64,000 nucleotides of DNA, taken from contig NC_065541.1 of the NCBI RefSeq assembly GCF_932294415.1, positions 33,699,790-33,763,789 on the forward strand, written 5' to 3'. The notes below the pieces were generated by a model. That model did no database searches and was not told where the DNA came from. It saw only the letters and a program-made list of their open reading frames with translations. The DNA comes from Quercus robur. Taxonomy: Eukaryota > Streptophyta > Magnoliopsida > Fagales > Fagaceae. Each line of letters starts with the position of its first letter. Within the stretch, counting starts at the first letter, position 1. This document shows positions 43,577-54,970 of this stretch, piece after piece. The position numbers and the translations under genes are program-made.

Positions 43577-46500
43577 ATGGCAGAACTAGGTCTACACCAG
43601 GAGAATCCTCACCAGGCTAACCCTCAACAGACAGAACCCATTGAGTCCCAGCGGCAAAATAACCCTGCCAACCCAGGCGGCAGAGGAAATCGTGAGAGAA
43701 GTGTACATACTACCCAGACGAACTAGAGTCACACTCAGATAGGTAGTCACGTATCCCAGAGGCGAAACAGTCATCAGGCCATGCAACGAGAGATAGATGA
43801 CCTAAAAAGGAAGTTACGACGTGTGCAGCGAAAGCGATCTCCCTCTAGCTTAGATGAATCCTCTAATGGGGAGGACGCAAGTTATCAACGGAGGTCGAGA
43901 CCCCCCCCTAAGTGAAACTTTTTCTTACGAGAGGGAACCACGCCCTGTACGAAAATATGAGAGCCCATCCAGCAAGGGTTCGGGAAACGAAGCTATGAAT
44001 AGGGCACTAGACCAGATTTCAAGATCACCCTTCATGTATAGAATTGAAGGGGCTAAGTTGCCTCGACGCTTTAATCAACCAGCGTTCACCATCTATAACG
44101 GCCAAGCAGACCCGGTGGAGCACGTGAGTCAGTTTAACCAGAAAATGGCTATCTACTCGCAAAATGAAGCCCTGATGTGCAGAGTCTTCCCATCCAGCTT
44201 GGGACCAATGGTGATGAGATGGTTCAACAGCCTGAAGACAAATTCAATAAGCTCATACAAGCAGCTCACTCAGGCTTTTTGCTCCCGCTTTATTACAAAT
44301 AGTAGAGTCCCTCGACCCCTCAGTTCGCTATTGTCCTTATCCATGCACGAGGGAGAGACCCTGAAAGCATATTCGGATAGATATTGGGAGATGTATAACG
44401 AGTTAGATGAGAACCATGATGATGTTACTATCAGCACATTCAAAAGCGGTCTCCCCACCGAGCATGGATTAAGGAAATCTCCCACTGGTAAACCAGTTGC
44501 CAACGTTCATCAGTTGATGGATAGGATTGACAAATACAAAATGGTGGAAGAAGATTAGCTACAAGGAAAGGGAAAGGAGAAGATCATTCCCCTCAAAGCG
44601 AATGATTTCAGGATGGAATGATATAACCATAACTAGCCGAGGAGAGATTTTTCGAGATAGGCTGGACAGAGTAACATGCAAACGGTGAATGCCGTGTTCA
44701 GAGAGCCAGTACAACAAGTGCTGGAGAAAGTAAGGAACGAACCATTCTTCAGATGGCCGGGAAAGATGGCTGGAGATCCTTCAAAACGTAACCAGAACTT
44801 GTACTGCCACTATCATCAGGACCATGGGCATACCACTGAGGATTGCAGGAATCTATGGAATCACCTAGATCAATTGGTCCGAGAAGGGAAGTTACGTCAC
44901 CTTTTGCACCCCTCGAGCGGTCATCCGGGTTAGGCAATGCAAGAGCCTTCAAAGGATGTATCATTAAGACCCCCCACCGGGACGATACACGTCATCCTTG
45001 CCGCACCAGGAAGAACCGGGCCATCTCCTTCCAGGGTACTGGCTGTTGGTCGGCTCCCCTCCGAAGACAGGCAGAGGGAACCTAAAAGGTCTAAAAAGGG
45101 AAGCTCTTTGATACTAGGATTCTCGGACGAGGATAAGAGGGGAACTATCCAACCTCACGACGATGCCTTAGTGGTTACATTAAGAATCGGAGGCTTCGGT
45201 GTGAGAAGGGTGTTGGTAGACCCAGGAAGCGCAGTAAAGATAATGTACCCTGATCTATACAAGGGGCTGAACCTGAGGCCGGAGGATTTGACGGATTATG
45301 ACTCTCCCCTTATCAGCTTCGAAGGGAAGACTGTTACGCTAAAAGGGCAGATCAGACTACCCATATAGACTGGATCAGAAGTGGTGGAGGTGAACTTTAT
45401 CTTAGTCGATGCCTACTCACCCTACACAACGATAGTAGCCAGGCCATGGATCCATGCCCTAGAAGCTGTATCCTCCACACTTCACCAAAAAGTAAAATAC
45501 CCATCCAGAGGCCAAGTAGAAGAGATTCGTGGAGATCAGGCCATGGCCAAGCAGTGTATGGTGGCCGCCATCTCACGTCGGTCCCATACCGAGTCCTCGG
45601 CCTCTGGGAACTTATAGCAACCAGCCACCTCGGTAGGGCAAGACAATGAGCCAGCCGAGGAGATAAGGTGTGAAAGTTTAAAAAAGTTTATCGTCGACAA
45701 CGACTTGGAGAGATTTTTCCAAGTCGGCTCCGAGTTGCCTCCTCAAGAAAAAGATGAACTGGTCGGATTCCTGAGAAGAAATGTCGATGTGTTTGCATGG
45801 GACGCTTACGACGCCCCGGGGGTTGACCCTAGCCTTATTTGTCACCATTTGAATGTTAACCCATCTTCCATTCCAAAGAAACAACCACCCCAACGTCCCT
45901 CACAGGAGCATGCTAGTGCCGTTAGAGACGAAGTGATGAAACTAAAAAAGGCAGGAGCTATTAAATAAGTTTTTTACCCTGAATGGCTGGCAAATACGTT
46001 GGTGGTGAAGAAGAAAATGGGGAAGTGGAGAGTCTGCGGGGACTTCACGAACCTAAATAAGGCATGCCTGAAGGATCCATTCCCCTTACCGCGAATTGAC
46101 CGATTGGTGGATGCAACCATGGGCCACCCTCGAATGAGTTTCCTGGACGCCTTCCAGGGCTATCATCAGATACCCCTTGCATTAGAGGATCAGGAGAAGA
46201 CGGCGTTCATGACACCCGTCGGAAACTATCACTATAAGGTGATGCCATTCGGACTAAAGAACGCAGGGTCAACCTACCAAAGGATGATGACCAGGATGTT
46301 CGAGCCACAACTAGGCAAAGTTATTGAGGTCTACATAGAAGATATGGTTATAAAAAGTAAAATGGTGTCCGAGCACGTGAAAGACCTTAAAATCATCTTT
46401 GCTATCTTAAGGGAGCACAAGTTGCAACTCAATGCTTCTAAGTGTTCATTCGGGGTCGGATCTGGGAAATTCTTAGGTTATATGGTAACCCACAGGGAAA

Positions 46501-48930
46501 TAGAAGTGAGTCCCGATCAAATCAAAGCGATTAACAGCCTACAGGCTCCTCGGAATCCAAAAGAAGTGCAGAAGCTCGCTGGCATGATCGCAGCATTAAA
46601 CCGATTCATATCACGATCTGCAGATCGATGTCGACCTTTCTACCTCTTGATAAATAAGTGGAAATGGTTTGAATGGTCGGAGGATTGTGTCCGGGCCTTC
46701 CAGCAACTTAAGGAATACTTGTCGCGACCACCCATCATGTCCAGCCCTGAGGCAGACAAGGTACTGTTTGCATACATAGCCATAGCCCCTCATGCTGTAA
46801 GCCTGGTACTGATACGGGATGACGACAGGGTACAACGACCAGTGTACTACGTGAGTAAATCACTATATGAGGCCGAAGTGCAATACTTACCATTGGAGAA
46901 AGCAATTCTGGCGGTAGTGCACGCCATAAGGAAACTCCCTCATTACTTTCAGGCACACACGGTCATCGTTCTAACCCAGCTTCCCCTTCGAGCGGTGCTT
47001 CGAAGTGCCGACTACACCGAAAGGATTGCCATATGGAGTGCACTTTTAGGAGCCTTTGATATTAAATATATGCCTAGGTCCTCTGTCAAGGGTCAAGTCC
47101 TCGCGGACTTAGTCGTAGAATTCGTTGAACCCTCTGAAGAAACAATAACCGAGAAGAAAGACATGGATGGAAAATCGGTTGGCACAATTTCAGTAGGGGA
47201 GACCTTGCGCTGGAGGGTCTACATGGATGGCGCGGCCAACCAAAGAGGATCCGGAATTGGGCTAGTTTTAATATCGCCCGACGGTATTGCCATTGAGAAA
47301 TCATTGAGACTCGGTTTCTCGGCTACAAATAATGAGGCCGAGTACGAAGCCTTACTTCAAGGGATGACGATGGTTCAAAAATTGGGCGAAAGGGTAATAG
47401 AAGCATTCTCGGACTCCAAATTGGTCGTTGGCCAAGTGATGGGTGAGTTGGAAGCTAGAGATGCTAGAATGCAAGAGTATCTCGGACGAGTCAAACGCCT
47501 AAAGTCGGGTTTTGAATCCTTCAATCTGACACACGTTTCAGGAGTGCGAACACCCATACAGACTCGCTGGCCACTCTTGCCACGTCCTTGGCGCATGATC
47601 TGCCGCGAATGATCCTTGTCGAGGATCTAGTCCAAGCGAGTCCCATTAGAAGAGACCTGGCTCAGGTCCATCAGATTAGAAAGAGTCCCAGCTGGATGGA
47701 TCCTATAAAGAACTTCCTCAAAGACGACACACTACCAGAGGGAAAACTGGAGGCCGAGAAGATACGGAGGAATGCTCCTCGATTCTGGTTATCAGAAGAC
47801 CACAAACTATATCGGTGCTCCTATTCTGGGCCGTACCTACTTTGTATACACTTAGAAGAATCCGAGTCCTTACTTGAAGAATTACATGAGGGGATTTGTG
47901 GAAGTCACACCGGAGGGAGGTGGCTAACGCACAGGGCGCTCACCCAAGGATACTGGTGGCCAAACATGCAAAGAGAGGCCCAAGAATATGCAAAGAAGTG
48001 TGATCAGTGCCAGAGATTCGCCCCAAATATCCACCAACCCGGAGGAGTCCTTAACCCCCTCTCCAGCCCCTGGCCGTTTGCTCAGTGGGGTCTTGATATT
48101 GTCGGTCCTTTCCCCAAAGCTGTAGGGAATAAGCGATACATAATAGTTGGAACCGATTACTTCACCAAATTGGTGGAGGCTGAACCTTTGGCCAACATCA
48201 GGGATGTGGATGCCCAGAAATTCATCTGGAAAAACATTATTACCCGCTTCGGAACTCCACACACACTTATCTCGGACAACGGTCTCCAATTTGATAGCAA
48301 GAATTTCAGGGAGTATTGCTGCGAGTTTGGATCACTAACCGGTACTCCACTCCCGCCTACCCCCAAGGAAATGGACAAGCCGAGACCGTGAACAAGGTCA
48401 TAATGAATGGACTGAAAAAGAGGTTGGATGAGGCAAAGGGGAGATGGGTGGAAGAGCTCCCACACGTCTTATGGACCTATCAGACAACGCCGCGACAGTC
48501 AACCGGTGAAACCCCCTTTTCAATGACCTATGGGGCTGAGGCCGTGCTCCCAATCGAGAACAGCTTCCCCACACTGAAGTCCAATGCCTTTACCCCAAAC
48601 AACAACGACGAGTTATTGGGGAGAAGTCTAGACTTAGCCGAGGAAAGAAGGGAAAAAGCAATGATCCATATGGCCTATTATCATCATAAGCTAAGACAAG
48701 GATATGATGCTAATGTAAAACTGCGACCTTTAGGTCCAGGTGATCTCGTGATGAGAAAGATTCTCGGCAGCGCAAAAAACCCCTCTTGGGGCAAGCTGGG
48801 GCCCAATTGGGAAGGACCATATCGCATCACATCTGTGACCAGAATAGGTGCTTATTATCTAGAAGACTTGGATGAAAAAACTGTACCTCGCCTGTGGAAT
48901 GTAAATAACCTAACAAGATATTATTATTAA
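43577..48930 (+). pseudogene. gag-pol of Gypsy element 2, many lesions
   Basis: Gag begins MAELGLHQENPHQA at 43577. The gag domain is at about 44040-44450 and the zinc knuckle (YCHYHQDHGHTTEDC) at about 44803. The protease has VLVDPGSAVKIMY (about 45215). Reverse transcriptase shows FPLPRIDRLVDATMGHPRMS but YIEDMV instead of YVDDMV near 46332. RNase H, a second RNase H (YMDGAA, ATNNEAEYEAL, about 47215-47540) and integrase (HEGICGSHTGG; CDQCQRF; LDIVGPFP; ISDNGLQFD; GQAE) follow in order. In-frame stops lie at 43724, 44556, 44619, 44634, 44658, 44931, 45366, 45615 and 45966. Frameshifts occur at the C-run 43901-43908, near 47540 and near 48330. The last frame ends at 48930. The copy is dead, but domain order is complete. 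Confidence 0.93.
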
Positions 48931-48998
48931 TGAAAACGGCTTTGCCTGTGTTTTGTTTCGTGATCATCGCGTACCCACTGATCCATTTCCATCCATCC

Positions 48999-49622
48999 AA
49001 GTTTTAAACAGAACCTAAGTCCTGCATGGCTCCTCGGACCACAGACTTAGGGGAAATTAATGCTTATGACATCTATACAAGTTTTAAATAGAATCTAAGT
49101 CCTGTATGGCTCCTTGGACCACAGACTTAGGGAAAATTAATACTTATGCAGTCTATACAAGTTTTAAACAGAACCTAAGTCCTGCATGGCTCCTCGGACC
49201 ACAGACTTAGGGGAAATTAATGCTTATGACATCTATACAAGTTTTAAACAAAACCTAAGTCCTGCATGGCTCCTCGGACCACAGACTTAGGGGAAATTAA
49301 TACTTATGCAGTCTATACAACTTTTAAACAGAACCTAAGTCCTGCATGGCTCCTCGGACCACAGACTTAGGGGAAATTAATAATTATGCAATCTATACAA
49401 GTTTTAAACAGAACCTAAGTCCTGCATGGCTCCTCGGACCACAGACTTAGGGGAAATTAATGCTTATGACATCTATACAAGTTTTAAATAGAACCTAAGT
49501 CCTGCATGGCTCCTCGGACCACAGACTTAGGGGAAATTAATACTTATGCAGTCTATACAAGTTTTAAACAGAACCTAAGTCCTGCATGGCTCCTCGGACC
49601 ACAGACTTAGGGGAAATTAATA
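48999..49622. repeat. 80-bp tandem array in the 3' region of Gypsy element 2, eight copies
   Basis: CCTAAGTCCTGCATGGCTCC recurs at exactly 80-bp steps from 49014 to 49574 (with small changes in copy 2). Inside each unit CCTAAGTC pairs with GACTTAGG about 22 bases on, so each unit can form a hairpin whose loop holds TCCTCGG. The last quarter of the unit comes in two versions, ending GACATCTATACAAG or GCAGTCTATACAAG, arranged A B A B B' A B, which suggests growth by 160-bp dimers. Confidence 0.95.
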
Positions 49623-49887
49623 ACTTAGAACTCTTGTGCAATTTCAAGGTACGTGCGTAGTTTAGCATTATTACAACCATTATTCAAATTCGCTGCATGG
49701 CATTCTTCTTTCTTATTCGTTTATATTTATTTATATCGTTGCGAATGTTAAATAGAGGAATAGTGTTAGTAAACATCCGTAGAAAACGAAGAGAACGTTC
49801 TATATTAATATTCTGAGGTCAATACAAAGAGAGGTCTTTACAAAAGAACAAAAATAAGACAACTCTCATTAAAAAAAGAGACAATAA
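49623..49887. other. Non-coding spacer in Gypsy element 2
   Basis: Lies between the 80-bp array and the 3' end of the antisense gene. No feature seen. Confidence 0.5.
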
Positions 49888-52324
49888 TTAAAGACCTAAA
49901 ATATAAGCCTCAGCAGGGGGATCCTTTTTCTGCTCTGACTGAGGAGGAGGAACCTCGGAGATGGAGTCCTTGGCAGGATCCTTGGCTTTATCAAGCAAAG
50001 GGATGGCATCAGGCACAGCCAAGCTCTGCTCAGAAGCTGCTTGAGTGCCATCAGGATTCTCTTGGATCTCCTGAGGGTAGAAGACCTTCTCAGGCAATCT
50101 CAGCGCCGAATCTGCAGGAATTCCTGCAGCATCAAGGGCATGAGCCCATGAGATGCTGCAGTAATCTCTGCACACCTCCGGAATTTCCTCGGAGAGCCTA
50201 GCTTCAGTTTCTTGAGTCCTAAGCTGATAAGCAGCTTTCTTTCAGCCTCTGCAGCCTCCCGGATCAGCTAAGCCTCTTCTTTAGCCCGCCGTATCTCCTC
50301 CTCAGCTTTCTGCAGAGCGGCCTTAAGATCCAGTACCGTCTGCTTTTCAGTGGCAAGACTGGTCTCGGTTACATACAACTGTTGGCGCTGATCCTCCGCT
50401 TGGGTTTCAGCGTTCTTTAGGCCAGCCTCAGCGCTCCGGCACTGTTTCTCCGACTCTTTGAACTTCTCCACAAGTTCAAAGTTCTCTTGCTTGAGGGACC
50501 CCACGGTCTTCTCCACCTCTGTCCGAGACTGGACCTCAGCTTCAGCCAAGCTGCGGTTGCTGCGACAGAACTCCTTAGCCACAAACACCTGCTGAGTGAT
50601 TTGCCAACAAAACAAAACAAAAATTGTGTTAGAATGCAACAATGTCTGATGACTTAATGAAAGGGTAGAAGAATGACTTACCATCGCAAGGTCCCTCTTA
50701 AGGGATAGAAAGAGCTCGAGCTGGGAGAATCGCCTGTAGGCCTCCATGTCCCGAGGAAGGAGCACTGGCTGCTCCAGGGCCTCAGCTATGTAACCTGCTC
50801 TGCCCCTGTTGTATTCTCGGACCGAGGTAGTAAAGGGGATAGCGACCTCGTCTAACTCCAACTTCGGACTCCATATGCGTGGATTAACGCACACTTCAGC
50901 CCGATTCTCCTCCTCTCGGCTTTCCACGGAATTGGCCCTTTTACTCCTCTGCCCCCGAGTGGTTTTTTGCTGCTTGGCCTGGCGGGGGGCCACTTCACCT
51001 TCCTCAGTAATGTCAACCGGCCTTTTCTTTTTTAGGTCCGGGTTAACCTTGAGGCCAAGGTCGGAAGGAACCTGAGGGGCAGTTGGAGGAAGGTCCTGGG
51101 CCTGCGACTGAGCAGGCACCTTCGAAGATTGACCTTTTCCTCGGTTGGACATCAACTCTCGTAGGGTTTTTCCCTTGCCAGCCATGTTGTCTACTTCCTC
51201 ATCTGAAGAGTCGTCCCAACAGGCTATAATAATCGGAGCTCTGACAACGGAGTTTCGATCCTGCTCTCCTTCAGGGTCCGAGAGCTCAATCAAGGGGGCT
51301 TTATCAACCTCCTCTTCAAAATAGAACTCATCTATCTCCTCCTCAAGAGAAAGACGAGATGATTCGGTCTCTCCTTCAACTGGCGCAGTGACTTCAAGAT
51401 TGTCGGGTGGAGGAAATTGCGCGGCCGGTGGAGGATCCCGAACACCAGGTAGCACGACTGGCTTAAGATCTTCTCGGGCCAGAAACTTGGGCTTGGATAC
51501 GTCAATCCTAGCCAACCTTGGACTACCAGCTCTGATGGCGTGGCCAATGGCTTGGAAGGAACGGGTTAGTGGTTGATAACCCAAAACCAAATGACACGCG
51601 CGTAGCTGCCCGTCCTCGGAAACGTAGATTTCTGACCTTAGAAGATAGTTCAAGGCCAGAACGTTCATGTGACTCAGCTTGGGGGCAACCAAAGCTCTAT
51701 CTGCAATACAGCCGAGAAGGAGATTAGAGTCAAACTATAAAATTTATGACTTAAGCAAAAAAGAGAGTAAATCCGAGGAGCTAAGCCCTTTCCCTAAAGG
51801 ATTGGCCCTAAAGGCGCCGCACCTGGAATTCCTGCCCGAGTTGGACAATGAAAACCATCGCTCCATTCTCCTGAGGCAATGAGGAAGTCATCCTTCATAG
51901 TCTTATTGGATATGGGGAGACAGGAGATTAGCCTAACCACCTCGGATCGAGATTTAAGGTAATACCCTCCCTTCTCGATGTAGTGGCACTCGTACAGGTG
52001 AACCACATCATACCAGGTCAGGCCTAGACCCATTCGCTCGTTCAAGACATCTATGCAGCCTAATACCCTGAACATGTTTGGAGCGCACTGGTGTGGTGTC
52101 AACTTATGGGGGAACAAGTAGTCCCGGGTAATCCTACGCATGGGAAGTGTCATTCCTCCTTGTATAAAGGCAATCATAGGAATGACCACTTCACCCACGT
52201 TTCTATCTAACACTACTCCTTTTGAGGGATAGTACCGCAGAACCACTCCCTGCGGGATGTAGTATTTTGCCCTAAAGGCCTCCATGGCAGCCGGAGTGTC
52301 TACTAGGTCTTTGAATCTACCCAT
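49888..52324 (-). pseudogene. Spliced antisense accessory gene of Gypsy element 2 (Transposase_28-like), late lesions
   Basis: Exons 52324-51823, 51700-50682 and 50588-49888 join with GT-AG borders (phases 1 and 0). The first exon (MGRFKDLVDTPAAMEAFRAK) and the start of the second carry the conserved module (PMRRITRDYLFPHKLTPHQC, LGLTWYDVVHLYECHYIEKG, KSRSEVVRLISCLPISNKTM, HMNVLALNYLL). An acidic, proline-rich middle has a basic patch (AKQQKTTRGQRSKRAN). Exon 3 is a coiled coil (LKQENFELVEKFKESEKQC). A TAG at 50268-50270, probably from CAG, and a one-base loss near 50233 break the coiled coil; the last piece runs to 49888. The plan matches the antisense gene of element 1, but sequence similarity is low. 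Confidence 0.75.
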
Positions 52325-52598
52325 CTAGGCTGAACTGGAGGGACACGGAAATAAAAACCGAGGAGAAAAGTAAAATCCGAGGAGAAATTCGATGCAACGA
52401 AACGAACGGAACTTACGGGTATCTTCACAAATGACCGGTGAGATGCTTGAAAATCTCTTCTAGGAAGGACGCTTCGTGGAAACGATTATGGAAATTTGAA
52501 AAACGGAAGTGCTCGTAGATTTCTGGGCGCTGGAGTTCTCTGGAGTTCTCTGGACTTCTAACGTGCAGATAAAAAAAAAAAATGAGCTTCTCTGGCGC

Positions 52599-52606
52599 TT
52601 TATATA
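52599..52606 (-). promoter_or_regulatory. TATA box of the antisense gene, element 2
   Basis: On the minus strand the sequence is TTGCTATATAAAGCGCC, 275 bases upstream of the antisense ATG. Upstream lie GCCGTTGGAT and GGCGCG words often seen in plant promoters. Confidence 0.6.
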
Positions 52607-52861
52607 GCAAGAGGGAGAAAGAAAATCACTCCCGCTCAAAAATTCAAGGAAAAACGCTGGCCGTCAGATCTACACCTCGCCGTTGGATAAAGGAGACATA
52701 AAGTTGCCTGGAGTAAATGGCCGCGCCTCATAAATTGTGGCGCGTCAAAAGTAACTACCCGCACGCGCGGACCTAGACCTCATTAATTCCATCATTTGTA
52801 AATGTCAAAACCCCGCTTTTCTCCTCGGAAGGAGATCAAAACCGGAGTTTTGAGGGGCTAT

Positions 52862-53582
52862 TGTGGGGACCGGCCCAGAATAATAGGTTGGCTGGGCCTT
52901 GGGCCCGTCCGAGGACCATTCTGTCCGAGGAGACGTCGCGGCCCAGAATCCTTACTCAGGCCCACTGGAGCAAAGAGAACACGTCCGAGGAGTAATTCCT
53001 CCTCGGACGTTCCGAAATCCAGGTCAAAGGTGCGTCCCAGCTACTGTAGTCCTCCCTCCAAGCACGTAAAAAGAAAGGAGACCCAAAATATCCTAGCAAA
53101 GGCTGCCACCACCACATTAAATGCACCACAACTACTCTCCTGGCCGCATTAATGAAGAGAAGACCCTTGAACAGTGCTACCTTGGTCACTGCAACTCACA
53201 AAGAACTGATAAGGGTGTCTGATGGGACAGGTGCTCAAGTAGGAGTTTGGATGATCAACAAGTGTAAGGCCCAGATGATAAAAGAGGGCCTATATAATAT
53301 GTAAGAGTCCCCCAAGAGAGGGGGACGGACGGAAAAAAAAAGGAGAGAAGGAACAGAGGAGCAAAATTTCACTGTACGAATGTATGCCATGAATAAAATT
53401 TCCCCCTTCACATCCACTTTCTTCATTCTTGTTTCCATATCTCCTGAGCCCATGCAACGAACCGTTTAAGCCAACTGGAACCAAGTTCTTCAGCCCACAC
53501 TCTACAAAAATTCATTGTGTGGGACTTTTTGGGCCAAGACTTGACCACCCAAGATCGGGTCAACTAAAATCGTGTCCCTACA
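52862..53582 (+). repeat. 3' LTR of Gypsy element 2
   Basis: 721 bases, preceded by the purine-rich GTTTTGAGGGGCTAT and followed by the duplication ATACA. It contains CCGAGGA/TCCTCGG four times. Confidence 0.95.
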
Positions 53583-53587
53583 ATACA

Positions 53588-54076
53588 TATTTTATACATA
53601 CTGAAGAATGCAAATATCGTTTTGATAAAAATAAAAATGTATATATCTTTCAATTTTTTTTTACATTCTTGACTGTGTATCACTAATTTTTAATTTATTT
53701 TTTGTTTGACTTTGTTTCATCTGTTGAAAAAAATAACTAAATTTGGGTAGGAATACCATATTTCAAATCAATAGTTTATGATCATATAAAACTTAGAAGA
53801 ATGACATCAAAATTTCATTATACTTAAATAATGATTGCACTATTTAAAATAATTAATATAACAAAATAACAAGTAATTAACCTATTAGAATTTTTTTAAT
53901 TACATGTAATACACACACACACACACATATACCACTTAAAGAAATTAGGAAAACTAAATGGTTAAGGTTCATTTTAGTGAATTCACAAATACTAAATTTG
54001 TAGTGGTTTTTGTGTCAATTGTTGTCAAAACTAAATATGAGAAAAAAATATCATATTCTAAATCGATTATTATTAT
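53588..54076. other. Intergenic, no gene seen
   Basis: AT-rich, with a short (AC)n run near 53911-53925. Confidence 0.5.
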
Positions 54077-54827
54077 TGTAAGAACTAAAAATATAAAGGC
54101 CAAGCCCAATTAGAATAGTGATGCCCGAATCTTCAAACCAAGCCCAAACAATGAATTTTTAATAGAGCGGGATTCTAAGTCAAGTGCAACACAGAGATCA
54201 ACCCAAGTCTAAGACTAATAGAACCTAACTGATAAATAAGAGTGAATGAACTAACAATTCAATGATAGAAAGTTTCCTCGGGCAAGTTCAAGGATAGATC
54301 TTATATTTATAAGTAAGGATGATGTTGCTTTATAGGGTATTTCTTTGTTCTCTCATTTGTTTCTTTTTTCTTTGAAAATGTCCATCCCCCCTTTTATGGG
54401 GGGTTCCCCTCCTTATATAGCCCTTCCCTTTGCATCCTAGCCCTCCATCTATACGTTTCAGAGGATCCTTTAGGATACTTGTCCCATCAAGAGCCTTCTG
54501 GAGGTGGTAGAAAGAGTTGTTAGCTGTGAAATTGCTGTTAAAGGGTCATTTCCTCATAAATGTAGCTAGTTAGGTTAGTGCAGAATATTGAATGCGAAGG
54601 TGGGAAGTGTCTTCTTCAGGAAGCTTCCTACCACCACCCTTGCAAGTCTTGTACCCTCTTGTTGCCATCCCTTCCCTTATCCTTGGGCTTTTCAAGGATG
54701 CCAATCGTCCTTTGGCTCTCTTGCTCTCCTTGGGTAGGCGCGGTCCTTGGAGTTTGCCTACCTTTCCTTGCTTGGATTGGGCAAATCCGTCCTCAGATTG
54801 GACTCCTCAGTCCTCGGCACCCCCACA
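54077..54827 (-). mobile_element. Solo LTR
   Basis: 751 bases with TG...CA ends (TGTAAGAACT...CACCCCCACA), flanked on both sides by ATTAT (54072-54076 and 54828-54832), a perfect 5-bp duplication. A TATA box (TATATAAG) lies on the minus strand at 54412-54419, so the LTR is in minus orientation. It has no internal region, as expected after recombination between two LTRs. Confidence 0.9.
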
Positions 54828-54832
54828 ATTAT

Positions 54833-54929
54833 TATTCCAAATAAAAAAAGTTTCTTATATAAAATTTATAAAAAAAAAAAAAATCATTAAATTCTTTTAA
54901 TATAAATAATTAATGCACAAATATTGATA

Positions 54930-54970
<41 letters not shown>

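Larger units (their letters stand above)
42801..53582 (+). mobile_element. Ty3/Gypsy LTR retrotransposon, Tat-like lineage (element 2)
   Basis: This is a complete 10.8-kb element bounded by the 5-bp duplication ATACA (42796-42800 and 53583-53587). The LTRs (723 and 721 bp) differ at about 28 positions, close to 4 percent by eye, so it is older than element 1. It has gag-pol with a second RNase H, an 80-bp tandem array, an antisense multi-exon gene, and a polypurine tract. Coding regions are heavily decayed, mostly by TAG stops. Confidence 0.95.

Noticed and set aside
48999-49622. Regular repeats resembling a CRISPR array
   Set aside because: The units are joined without unique spacers, the genome is a plant, and the array lies inside a retrotransposon. 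It is an ordinary tandem repeat.
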